This document shows positions 1-9,907 of a DNA stretch of 27,303 nt, in pieces. The notes below the pieces were generated by a model. The model ran no database searches. It worked only from the letters and a program-made list of their open reading frames with translations, and was not told where the DNA came from. Position numbers and translations under genes: made by a program. The DNA is from Heterostelium multicystogenum (lineage: Eukaryota > Evosea > Eumycetozoa > Acytosteliales > Acytosteliaceae). The DNA lies in NCBI GenBank assembly GCA_003667245.1, contig RCNN01000328.1, forward strand, positions 1 through 27,303, given 5' to 3'. Every line of letters begins with the position of its first letter. The first letter of the stretch is position 1.

Positions 1-1660
1 GTGATTGAGGGTGGTCTAAGACATTTTATCTCTGTCCATACAAGAGTTTCAGTGTCGAGAATGGAATAGCTGACTATTTTCGATTGACCCAGCATTTCTT
101 GTGGTCCCAAACTCCTCCGCCATACATATAGATTGACCTGTTTCAACCGCCAGCATAGAATGTCCCGATCGTGGAGATGGAATGTTACCGTGGTCTCTAG
201 TTTTAACCCAGCATTCTTGTTCCACTTGATAGCAATAGAGATCATTGAGGTGGTTGAACATGCTCATCTGATCCACCAAATATATAGAGTTTGCTACCAA
301 TACACATGCAGAATGATCAGATCGTGCTGGCGGAATACATCTGAACTACTTTTGACAGTAATCCATTCCACATGTTTGAAATTATCTTCCAATAATGATT
401 TGGTTGAGTTCAATTCGACTTTTTGGTGCTAGATGCACTACATGATCACATCGAGTACCTCCAAATATGTATATGCTACCATTAGTGTCCATGTAGTTGG
501 CAGTGTGTCGACTGATACCAATTCCAAATTTGACTGCGTTTCCATTATCAGTATATATCGTGGGGGATATTATATTACTAGTTTCCGGATCAATAATGCT
601 AATATCAGAGTGTAGTATTTGATGATACTGAGTGTGATTATGTTGTTGCTGCATTTGTTGAATTGTAGAGATTCCGCCAACCATTAAAACAATTTTTCTT
701 TCCGTTGCTATCAGAAATGGTGGTAGCAGAGTGTCTGAATCTACTTGATTTCTCATAATGTTGTTCTCCAAAGTGAATGGATTTTCCACTTAAAATAATT
801 TACTAAAGTCATTATTAGTATGGGTCTTTTGTTACACTAGCCAATATTGGATAGTGACTTACCAGATTTTCGAAGCATTGTTTTTTTCACAATAATAAAT
901 GTACCAATCTATGTTGTATGGATGCTTTTGATTGGCTAAATGATTTTCATGTTTATAATATCTACTACAGCAATTAAGTTGGTAGATAGATTGTTGCTGA
1001 TTAGCATGGTGTTTTTTTACTATTCAAATATTCATTATAGACCAGTCTCGCCACAAGCAATTGTTGTGAGAGCACCTATAAAAGAATTTACAAACGAGTC
1101 TAACCCTTTTTATAACATCGGTTGGGTTTAGAAATGAGAGCAAATAGACAACCAACTCATATGGAAGGTTGGAGATGATGTTGGAATCATCATCAGCAGT
1201 GACTGTTTCCTGTTGAACTGTGTTTTTGGTTTGTTGTTAAATCACTATAATTTTGATAGTCATCATCTATATCGATTCCAATACTACTAGTCAATCTTAG
1301 AATACTGTCTATGTTGTTTTGATGACTGTTGCCACTGAGAATATTCAGGTTGCTAAGAGGCGAAGTAGCATAGGAGTTTGATCTAATATACAGATTGGCC
1401 AAATCAAAATCCTCTTGCTCATTAAAGAATGCAGACTTATTGCAGAGGTATGATGGTGTTGTTGATGGCGTTGATATCTGAAGAGGAGACTTTTTCAGTT
1501 GGTCCGATGAAGAAGACAAGAGTGATGCAAGCTGACATCAATATACCAGATGACGAAGAAGATCTCAAAACATCAGCAGAACTTCAGTATCAATAACCAA
1601 CGAATCACTTGAAAATGACAAGAATGGCGAAGAAGACCGAGACGAAGCTGTTTGTATCAT
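1..1660 (-). CDS. F-box/kelch-repeat protein (C-terminus beyond left edge, frameshifted)
   Basis: Probable substrate adaptor of an SCF ubiquitin ligase. Reading leftward from the ATG at 1660: a Ser-rich low-complexity N-terminus (about 1660-1195); an F-box at about 1175-1045 with core NLPYELVVYLLSFLNP and RVRLVCKFFYRC; then kelch repeats from about 780 to the edge, with typical pieces such as RFRHSATTI, SIYIFGGTR, PPARSDHSACV, PSPRSGHSMLAV and YSILDTETLVWTEI. An intron with gtaagt donor fits complement 789-862 and joins the F-box exon to the first kelch exon. At least five single-base frame changes are needed (near 1560, 1200, 1040, 330 and 130). Kelch blades usually bind a protein partner and the F-box binds Skp1; the substrate cannot be told. 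The COMM-domain gene is divergent, 1.1 kb away. The fold assignment is firm; whether the gene is intact is uncertain because its neighbours are equally frameshifted. Confidence 0.8.
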
Positions 1661-2798
1661 TTTTATATTGATATTTTGATTTTTAAAATATCTTAATAAA
1701 TAAGTTTTAACAATTGTATGAATGTGTGTATGTATAATTAAAATATACAGGATATATGTAGATATATATGAAAATAATATGATAAAATAGAATAAAGCAC
1801 AACAATGTTGTAACAAATTAATCTATTAAATATATATTGATAGTTTAATTAATAATAATAATAATAATAATTAATTTACATTTTACAAGATATATAATTA
1901 AATATATCTTGTTTGTTTTAATTAAAAATATTATAGCTATAATAATAATTGGTATTGTAACGAGTTTTATTTATTAGTTTTGTTAATGTGCTTAGTCTAG
2001 AAAGAGGTAGTTTAATTTGATTAGATAGTTAGTAGTTAAGTTAAACTATGATATGAAATAGATAACTCTTTTATATAATTACATATAATATAGATAGATA
2101 GATATATATAGTGAGAGAGAGAGGTGATAGAGTACAATAAACAATACAAGCTAAAATGTATCATTAAATTTGAAATTGAATTGATTTTTATATTTAATGA
2201 GTTAGACATAACAATTACAAACCCACACACCATTATTCTACAATAATGAAATTTCACATTAAAAGCTGTGGTTTGGATGATTGCAACAAACTAAAATGTT
2301 GTTTTTTTAATAATAAATCAAAACATTGCTCTAACTTCTAGAATTCTAATGCTAAAATAAATAAATCAAAAATCAAACAATCAATCATAGCTTACATCAA
2401 AAAGAGAGAAAAATTGATTCTACTGTCGTTTTAAAATATTATTAAATAAATCAATTTTTGATAATATGGAAATCATTGTTTGTTTCATTAATTTCATTAT
2501 ATTATAATATAATAGAGTAGAAAGTAATCATTAGATCTAATATCTATATCTTTGATTGATTAAATAAATACTCAAAAGTGAAAAAAGTAAAGAATTTCCA
2601 TGTGATGTTTTTTAAAGGGGAAGAAGGGGTGACTGATTTGAGTGGGACTTTTAAAAAAAATCATTTGGTTGGTTTGCAAATGAAATAATGAATGAATAAT
2701 CATTCTACCTACTAATAAATTATAATTATACCTGAGTCAATTAGTTATTTAATATAGAGATAGAGTGAGGAGAAGAGTAATAGAATAGAATAGTAGTC
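1661..2798. other. A+T-rich divergent intergenic region
   Basis: This lies between the divergent starts of the F-box/kelch and COMM-domain genes. It holds an (aat)n run at about 1850-1872, homopolymer A/T tracts and an 11-bp inverted repeat at 1885-1912. No convincing coding stretch is visible on either strand; the open frame on the minus strand near 2036-2257 is low-complexity Ile/Ser/Tyr of the kind expected from A+T-rich DNA. Promoters of both neighbours presumably lie here. Confidence 0.6.
1885..1912. repeat. 11-bp inverted repeat (hairpin)
   Basis: Arms acaagatatat (1885-1895) and atatatcttgt (1902-1912) are perfectly complementary around a 6-nt spacer. It is A+T rich and may be chance in such DNA, but it is the best hairpin in this intergenic region. 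Confidence 0.5.
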
Positions 2799-3778
2799 AT
2801 GGATGCTAAACAATTTCAAAGCTTATTGGGATTCCTTTTAAAGAGAGAATATGAAAATGATGAATCATTGTCTTCTCTATCTAGTTTACAAGAGATGATA
2901 TTTACAGGATCTGATCTATCCGAAGAATGTTTGTATTGCCTATGATACCTATCATATCATATTATATCAAATCATGTTGATTATATGATGTTGATGATGA
3001 TATAACAAAGAATTTATAAACATTCTTATTCATTTATCACGCACTCTTAATAAATATATAGTTATACTATCAACATATAATAAATGTATTACTATCATTG
3101 AAAGAGCATCGTATTCAGATTTAGATTTGACCTGCATTTGAAAATTTAATTAAAGAGGTATGTTATAGTATAAATGTAACCTACTTTTATTAAAGTTACA
3201 TTCACTACTATACTACAATACACAATTACTAATTTATTCATTCATAAATTATTATTATTATTATTATATTATATTAATTAAATGAATAGAATGACTTTAC
3301 TCATCAACAACATGAAGGTTTAACCAAGTTTTGGAAAAACAAATAAGAAGAAGGTTGGTTAAAAGTTACAGTTTAAACTTTACCATATTATATAATACAC
3401 TTACTTTAATAATATGCTATTGTTAAACTAGTTTATAGTTCATATATGAAGATGAGTCATCACTAACTATTGAATTTGTTCTTGTTGATATCGTTGCTCA
3501 TTTAGATTCATGATATTGTAAATAGAAGAACAAGATTTAATAATTCATTAGATAAAATGAGTTGGAGATTAGATTTAAAAGACCAAGTCAAAGGATGTCG
3601 AGGATTTGAATGAGCCCACTGCAATTGTAGAGTTGGATTGACAAAGTACAGCAAAACACCAAATGATAAGAAACAGAATCAACAGAAGATCAGATTTGAA
3701 ATGGACAGAAACCAGCTTCAAGACACTCTCGAACAGATCAACATCATCCAAAAGCATCTTCAAAACACATCCTCATAA
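2799..3778 (+). CDS. COMM domain-containing protein
   Basis: A COMMD-family protein, members of which assemble into the Commander/CCC complex on endosomes and regulate cullin-RING ligases (family knowledge). Four exons can be read: 2799-2932, 3062-3157, 3290-3353 and 3506-3778. Introns 2933-3061 and 3158-3289 have gt...tag ends and keep phase; the third (about 3354-3505, donor gttggt) is less sure. The last exon carries the COMM signature: SLDKMSWRLDL with the conserved Trp, then NEPTAIVELD, then IRFEMDRNQLQDTLEQINII, ending at taa 3776-3778. The N-terminal helical part includes ITIIERASYSDLDL and DFTHQQHEGLTKFWKNK. Predicted length is about 190 residues, usual for the family. Single-base frame breaks occur near 3140, 3345, 3612 and 3640. 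The subtype among COMMD1-10 is not resolved; the middle part resembles COMMD9 slightly. Confidence 0.75.
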
Positions 3779-4063
3779 TACCTATAAATTATACTAATAA
3801 TTAATAATAATAATAATAAATCATAACATATCAATTAGTTCACAAACTATTTAAATAAAATAACTTCACTTTCATGTATTATATTTGGTAATCTAAGTAG
3901 CCATATACATACCACTGCAAAAGAAGCCTAAACACCTTTTTTTTGTTTTTATTTTTTCCTCTATGATGGTACAAGAAATCAATTACTCCCAGAAATATAT
4001 CAAAAAGTACACACCTGGCGCATTACTTTGTTGTTGATCTTTTACAAAGAAAGAAATAAGACG

Positions 4064-5178
4064 ATGATAACCGCATTGTTTAATAAAGTTTTTCATAATA
4101 TCTATTTGAATAGGCTGATATTCAAATATGTTAATCATATACATCTAGTTCACTTTGAATACACTGTGTGTTATAATTGGTCGCAGTTACTCACGAAGCC
4201 AGCGGCGCTAGCTGGCAATGGATATCTAATGGAACTGCAGAATTATTTTGCTTTGAACCCATCTTCTGGAACAAATACAGTACTGCAAAAGGAGATTCTA
4301 AGGAATGCAATACAATTCTCTGGTCCTGGATTGCCGATTGTTCGTTTTGTAGTAGAGAGTTTACAAATATTGTCCAACCAAAGACAAGCATAGTAATCCC
4401 TTCACAAATTCACCAGATCCATTGTATTATGCCTCGCTCTTTGGTAAATTCGAGGTTGTCGAATACTTGATGTCTTCAAGATTGCGTAGGAAATTAGGAT
4501 ATTACCGTGCATTTTCAGCGGCACCCCTCTCAAATAGCATGTATATGCTTGAACTAATGACAAGATTGTCGAAATACTATCCACAAAAATTGATGTATTA
4601 CTCCAATACAACGGCATTCGATTCCGCTGCCAGGGTTGGTCGAATTGATATGATAGAATATCTATTAGCAAAAAGACCTGAAGACCTAGAGAATAGCAAT
4701 CTCTTTAGTAGTGCTATTCGAGGAGGTCATCTTCATATACTTCAATATCTAGTTGATAATCGGATTGGTTTAAACAGTGTCGACATGGTCATGGATACGG
4801 CTGCATCGATCCAATTTCACAATCGAATTGAGATCATGGAGTTTCTAAATAATAATTTTGCATCACAACCAATCTGTTCAGATCGAGCAATGTATTATGC
4901 TGTCAAACAACAAGGATCTACTAATGATGAAATGGTTACATCAAAATCGAACTGAAAGATGTTCAATCAGTGCTATAGAATCTGCATTGTCCTCTGAAAA
5001 CATAGAGATCATCCAATGGCTACTAGATAATAGGCCAGAATTTTCCGAAAAGTCACCATATCTTTCACAATTATTTTACCAGGCAGTTACTAAAGCCAAA
5101 GCAAAGTTGAATTACCAACTATATCATATCCTAACATCTCATAGTATTTTAGAAGTGTCCGTAAATGAGGATATATGA
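4064..5178 (+). CDS. Dictyostelid ankyrin-repeat protein, copy 1
   Basis: Member of the dictyostelid family with an N-terminal module of about 55 residues (here FNKVFHNIYLNRLIFKYVNHIH, read in two parts: FNKVFHNIYL and NRLIFKYVNHIH) followed by degenerate ankyrin repeats. The ATG at 4064 is chosen because the conserved module begins there. Repeat-like pieces include GYLMELQNYF, LFGKFEVVEYLMSSR, ARVGRIDMIEYLLAKRP, IRGGHLHILQYLVDNR and ENIEIIQWLLDNRPE. The gene needs two frame changes, near 4380-4420 and near 4900-4950. At about 370 residues it is clearly shorter than the two minus-strand paralogues (about 600) and lacks their C-terminal tail. It converges on copy 2 with 67 bp between stops. 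Function unknown; the N-terminal module resembles a divergent F-box, which would make it a ubiquitin-ligase adaptor (inference). Confidence 0.75.
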
Positions 5179-5245
5179 AAAATGTACATAACGTATTGTG
5201 TATAGCAAACTGAACAAGATCATTAAACATTGCAACTATTGTCTT

Positions 5246-7084
5246 TTATTTTTTGATTTGGTAAATTTTTGATTCGTCTTCTTCATGCTTTCTCTTTTGC
5301 GATGATATCGATAGTGATGAGATATGATTATTTAGAATATCAAGTGAATCAGAGGGTGTGTTGAATATAGAGTTCATTTTTTTGTTGTAGCTCAAGCAGT
5401 TCGTCGGTTTTTGTTGATGTATTTTTCAAGAACCAATCTAGAACTCTAAAATTGTTTTTCTTTAGGAGTTTTTCAATATGATCACACAGTTGAAAATATT
5501 GCTTGTGCTCAGAAACGATTTCTGTAAATCCAATCGATCATTTGGACATAGCCTTTTTTGATTAAATAGCTGATTGTATTGCTGGAAATAGATTCAGTTC
5601 TGTTTTCATGAATCCAACATACCATTTTGTAATTATTATATTTGGCAGCCAAATTCATTATATCTGTTGCATATTGGTCGAAAGTTGGACCTTTGTATCT
5701 TTCATGAATGAACTTGATAGTCTCAATCTTACCACACCTAGCTACCACGTCTAAGAGGTGGAATGATATGTTCAACTCTATTTCTTTGTTTTCCTCTTCG
5801 ATCCATTTTAAAATCTCGAGTTTGCCAAGTAAAGCTGCATCATGTAATATCTCATGATCAAGTGGAAGAGATTGGTTGGTGTGTAGCCATTTTATAACTT
5901 CCAAATTTGCATGAATTGCAATACAGTTCATGGTTTTAGGGGGGCAGCTCATTGATCGATTATTATGCAGCCAGTTAAGCAAATTTAGATTTTTACCTCT
6001 TGCAGCTGATACCATTATGTCTGTTGTGAAGGATTCTGTTCGATTCTTGTGAAACCATTCGATTACAGGAATATGCCCTTTATAAGCAACATTTTCGAGT
6101 ATATTTTCAGAAAATACTAGACCGCCTGGAATAACTTCATACAGCCATTCGATAATATCTAAACGTCCTCTCCATGCCGCTTCATCTACATTAACTTGAC
6201 TCATCTTCTTTATAAACTTTTTTCTTGATTGTTCATAAATCCATTTAAGTAAGTCCAGGTTTTCATATCGGAGTGCTAAATTGAACACTTCTAGTGAAAG
6301 TTTGCATTTGAGATTGTATAAATACTTGAATATCTCCAAGTGTTGTGGGAATGCAGCTGCCATTAAATATACTTCATTTTTGAGGTCAAGTTTTCCATAG
6401 ATCGGGTTTGAAAGCAAGTATTCAAGGACATTGAAGATGATTTCCCTGAACTGCACCTTTGAATGCCTTACAATTGCCTAGGACTTCTGACATGTTGACT
6501 TCCAACCATTTCAGTAGATCAATACTTCCAAATTGGGCTGCTCTTTCAAACACGCACCAATTTTGATTATACATTTCTATTATGGAAGATCGGTTGACTA
6601 GACCAAGAAAGTATTTCAACATTTCGAATCGATCCGGTTTAACTGAGCGATAGATAATAAAAAGATTCTCCAGTCATAAATGCTTGGTGGAACTCTTTCT
6701 AACATAAGCTTGGCAATATCGAGTCGGCCATACTCAACACAAAGAACCATTAGGTTATTTAGCACAGGTATATCAAATCCCTTCTTGATTCTCTCTTCAT
6801 AACGAAACTGTTCGAATATATATTTAAACGTTTCGATTCCCGGACAATGAACTGCTCCTCGAATCAGATTATAGTTATATAGAATACCGTATTTTAGGTA
6901 TGATTTGAATCTCTTCAAAATAACCGTGTTGAGCCAATATCTCTGGTTTGTCTTTTATGACAACACTCCACTTGTGGTTTGAGCCATGACCATACACTTG
7001 TACAGATATATCTGATACATATCGAAAAACCAAATCTTTTAATACTCTATTATTAAATATATTTCTAAATATAATGATATTCAT
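5246..7084 (-). CDS. Dictyostelid ankyrin-repeat protein, copy 2
   Basis: Same family as its two neighbours. The start at 7084 gives the module IFRNIFNNRVLKDLVFRYV, then a GHGSNHKW segment and HGYFEEIQI. Ankyrin-type repeats follow, each about 30 residues, with the recurrent pattern LE(I/V)IKWLH.N(R/Q): for example GSIDLLKWLEVN, GRLDIIEWLYEV, GHIPVIEWFHKNRTES, ANLEVIKWLHTNQS and GKLEILKWIEEE. After the apparent stop at 5509 the protein continues in two further frames (FRVLDWFLKNTSTKTDELLE, then a Ser/Lys-rich tail) to taa at complement 5246-5248. This end matches the C-terminus of copy 3, so the true end is there. At least five single-base frame breaks. About 610 residues. Molecular role unknown. 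Confidence 0.78.
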
Positions 7085-7218
7085 TGATGCTGGTAATTTG
7101 ATCAGAATATATTTTTAATGGCTGACATTTTGGGGTTTAATCATATGTTGGACCTAAAAAACACTGTAAATGAAATTTTTCTAAGTACCCATCAAAATGG
7201 AAATTTATTAAAACAATC

Positions 7219-9014
7219 CTAAATCTTTCTTGATTTCAATGCAGATATGTGCTCATCTAATATATCATAGGCATCAAATGACTCTCCGAGACGACTACGA
7301 TCCATTTGATTTCGGAGATGAATAAGCTCAAAGATTGGAGTTGACACATTCTTTAGGATCCATTTCAACATCTTGTATTTGTTGATCATGACTAGCATGT
7401 CTATGTGGAAAATAAATTTGATTGATCCTTTGATCTCTTGACGATTTTTATATAACCAATCGACCATTCGAATATTACAAGATTTGATGGCATTGTTAAA
7501 GATTTTAACTGTGCAGAGGCTACCGGAAATGTTAGCGAAAAGCCATTCTACTATATGCAATTGGTTGGTTTTTTACTGCCATGTTCAATGCTTTTTCAAT
7601 GAATATAGGTAGGCATCCTTTGTTCTTTTCGTGAAGATAAACAAGTACGTCAAGATATCCACCTATAATAACAAGTTTCATTATGTTATAATCTACTTGC
7701 AAATTTAAAAATTCGATAGTGTCCTCAATCCATTTCAGAATTTCAATGTGGCCATGGATGGCAGCTTTTTCTACTAAAGTTTGGTCAAAATGATGATGAG
7801 ACACATTCTTGTAAAGCCATTTCAATATAGATAGATCTCCGCTATCACCTACACTCCGTATTGCTGATGGTGTGCAGGTTTCAGTTTGATTGTTGTGCAA
7901 CCATTCGAGCACCTCAAGATATCCCAATTCAGCAGCCAAGTCTAGGGCTTTTGGTGAGAATTTTCAGTTCTGTTTTTGTGGAGCCATTCAATCACGTTGA
8001 GATCTTCGGTGTAAACGGAATTGTCCAAGTTATTTTCAATAGTCACTATTTCCGGTGTAATCTGGTGGATCCACTTGATCATATTTAGTGTTTGGGGCTT
8101 CCTCACAAATAAATCATCTAGATTCATTTTTCTGAATTTCTTTACGAACTTTGTGGGTGACTGCTCATGTATCCATTGGAGTAATTCAAGATTTCCATTC
8201 TCAATTGCTTTTTTTAATGCATATATCGATAGCTTACATTGCTTTTGGTATAGACATTTGAATATTTCGAATTTTTTTCTTCCCTGTCGAATAGTAAAGG
8301 TATAGGTCATTGTTTACATAGAGATTGTAGAGTTGGGGATTTTCGAGCAAGTAGTGAATGACATGGAGATGATTTCCTATAATTGCACAATGAATGAATT
8401 GGATTGAGCCAAGTCTTCGGATCTATTTATTGCCAACCATTCCAGCAGCTGAATACTACCATATTGAGCTGCTTTCTTGAATGGGCAATAATTATCTATT
8501 CGTTGATTATCTTTGCCATTTTCTTTTAGTTTCTCAACAAAAAATTTCAACAATTCGAATCGATCGGGATGTACAGAATTAATCATAGAATAATAGTAAA
8601 CCCAATCATAATTAGTGGATGGAATTCTATCAAGCAGAAACTGTGCAATGTCTAATCTGCCAGCAGTCGCACATGATTGAAGCAGCTCAATAGGATGAAA
8701 CCATTTCCGATTGGCCATGACTCTCTCTATAATACGAAAATGTTCGAAAAGAAACTGAAACATATCCATTCCTGGAGCATACATTGATTGCTTCAGTAAC
8801 TCAAGATTGTATCTCTCGTCAGCCACTAAGAGATATAATTTAATCTCTTCTAAATAACCATGTCGAGCCAATATTTGAGGTTTTTTCTTTGATGATGACT
8901 TTTCCACTTGTAATTGGAACCGTGTAGGTATATAGATATATCTCTCACATATTCAAAGATTAACTCTTTCACCACTCTATTATGAAACAATCTAATAAAT
9001 AACAAAGTATTCAT
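7219..9014 (-). CDS. Dictyostelid ankyrin-repeat protein, copy 3
   Basis: Tandem paralogue of copy 2, 134 bp upstream of it on the same strand. The ATG at 9014 begins FIRLFHNRVVKELIFEYV and the HGSNYKW motif shared with copy 2. The rest follows in four more frames (breaks near 8907, 8340, 7940 and 7550). Segments align part by part with copy 2: FEIFKCLYQKQCKLS against LEIFKYLYNLKCKLS, NLELLQWIHEQSPTKFVKK against NLDLLKWIYEQSRKKFIKK, and NVIEWLHKNRTE against PVIEWFHKNRTE. The C-terminus (KMLKWILKNVST, DILDEHISALKSRKI) also matches. Length about 600 residues. The gene starts 339 bp upstream of the tRNA-Phe gene on the opposite strand. Function not recognisable beyond protein binding by ankyrin repeats. 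Confidence 0.78.
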
Positions 9015-9352
9015 ATTTCGACAAATTTTAAAAATAATATGAATGTAGGAATGGGATTGGTATATACAAAGAATTAATTACCAACTTTGGAAGAAACTTG
9101 TAATTAAAATAAACAATAACATTGGTTATTAAGGATGGCAATGTTTTAAACCTTGTAAAAAATTGGTTGAAGAAAATTTCATCACCTGGTGAAACCCACT
9201 TGGGTTTAATTATGATGAAGTGGGTATCTCATTAAGAAGATTTCTCCAATAAGTTTCCATTTAAAATAAAATTATAATATTTTCTTTAAAAAAACAATAG
9301 AAATTACCAAAAGAAAATCAAAAATAAAATAATAACAATGAAGTTCATCAAA
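9015..9352. other. Intergenic region between ankyrin copy 3 and tRNA-Phe
   Basis: A+T-rich DNA holding the upstream region of ankyrin copy 3 and the 5' flank of the tRNA. One 8-bp inverted repeat is visible, acccactt (9194-9201) with aagtgggt (9218-9225). No coding stretch or retroelement end is evident in this 5' flank. Confidence 0.5.
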
Positions 9353-9426
9353 GCCGTCTTAGCTCAGCTGGTAGTAGCGTAAGACTGAAGATCTTAAGGT
9401 CGTTGGTTCGATCCCGACAGATGGCA
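9353..9426 (+). tRNA. tRNA-Phe (GAA)
   Basis: The cloverleaf can be drawn by eye. Acceptor arms gccgtct and agatggc pair with one G-T wobble and are followed by discriminator a. The anticodon stem taaga/tctta closes the loop ctgaaga with anticodon GAA. The T arm gttgg-ttcgatc-ccgac contains the B box ggttcgatcc, and tagctcagctgg fits the A box. There is no intron and CCA is not encoded. The D arm is abnormal: gctc...gtagc has one base more than expected, so only three D-stem pairs form. The total is 74 nt where 73 would be usual. This may be a sequencing insertion, like the frameshifts in nearby genes, or a real defect. Confidence 0.92.
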
Positions 9427-9429
9427 TCA

Positions 9430-9433
9430 TTTT
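9430..9433 (+). terminator. RNA polymerase III oligo(T) terminator
   Basis: A run of four T begins four bases after the tRNA discriminator, the usual place for Pol III termination. Confidence 0.6.
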
Positions 9434-9489
9434 AGAAATATCAGTACATAATGCGCGCATTAACAATGTTAATTTTTGTCTTCTGGATC

Positions 9490-9504
9490 ATATTGAGGGT
9501 GGTC
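9490..9504 (+). repeat. Target-site duplication, 5' copy
   Basis: Direct repeat atattgagggtggtc, identical to 9653-9667. Confidence 0.7.
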
Positions 9505-9652
9505 CTCGTACAACTATATTTAACTTAATATGACGAAAAATAGAATACGTAAAAAAGAAAGAAAAAAAAAATAGAAAACTGATGGCTTCGGTCATCCGAA
9601 AAATAAAGCTTAATAATTCAATTTTTACTCCTTAAAAAAAAAAAAAAAAAAA

Positions 9653-9667
9653 ATATTGAGGGTGGTC
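9653..9667 (+). repeat. Target-site duplication, 3' copy
   Basis: Second copy of the 15-mer, directly after the A20 tail; its first A could belong to the tail, giving 14-15 bp of true duplication. Confidence 0.7.
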
Positions 9668-9862
9668 ATCCGCCACCGCAGATATTCACCATCTCTGGTA
9701 GCGATATCCCTAACGTGGAACTCACCCATAGATTAATTTTTAAATTTGGAAAGGAATACAAAATACAAAAGCAATAAAAAAAAATAAGAAATAAGAAAAG
9801 CAAAAAAAGATTTCGGACAATCACGACTGTTCCTTTTTGAGGTGAAATTATATATAGACACT

Positions 9863-9881
9863 GTGAGGTTCTGATCCTCAC
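9863..9881 (+). other. B-box-like hairpin downstream of tRNA-Phe
   Basis: gtgagg and cctcac form a perfect 6-bp stem around the 7-nt loop ttctgat, the geometry of a tRNA T arm. The sequence ggttctgatcc (9867-9877) resembles the Pol III B box (consensus GGTTCGANTCC), differing at two positions. No acceptor or anticodon arms surround it, so it is not a complete tRNA. D. discoideum tRNA genes often have an extra external B box downstream; this could be one, lying about 280 bp from the tRNA once the insertion is subtracted, farther than usual. It could also be a remnant of another element, since an A-rich stretch lies at about 9756-9810. Confidence 0.35.
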
Positions 9882-9907
9882 CATTTATAAAGTAGTTGTA
9901 ATTTACA

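Larger units (their letters stand above)
9490..9667. mobile_element. Short poly(A)-tailed retroinsertion with 15-bp target-site duplication
   Basis: The 15-mer atattgagggtggtc occurs at 9490-9504 and again at 9653-9667. The second copy directly follows a run of 20 A (9634-9653). The enclosed body (9505-9633, 129 bp) has no coding potential and contains A-rich stretches and the motif gatggcttcggtcatccg. A poly(A) tail followed by a 12-16-bp target duplication is the mark of target-primed reverse transcription. The 5' duplication starts 63 nt after the tRNA 3' end, within the zone where dictyostelid TRE3-type non-LTR retrotransposons insert (tens of bp to about 150 bp downstream of tRNA genes; established for D. 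discoideum). It is probably a 5'-truncated TRE3-like copy or a SINE moved by such an element. No protein domain is present to name the family. Confidence 0.7.

Noticed and set aside
4..16. A third copy of the 13-mer attgagggtggtc found in the retroinsertion flanks
   Set aside because: It lies inside kelch-repeat coding sequence with normal reading (LRPPSI), and no poly(A) or second repeat is near; treated as coincidence.
1885..1912. Hairpin read as a bacterial-type terminator
   Set aside because: The genome is eukaryotic, and the A+T-only hairpin is within reach of chance.
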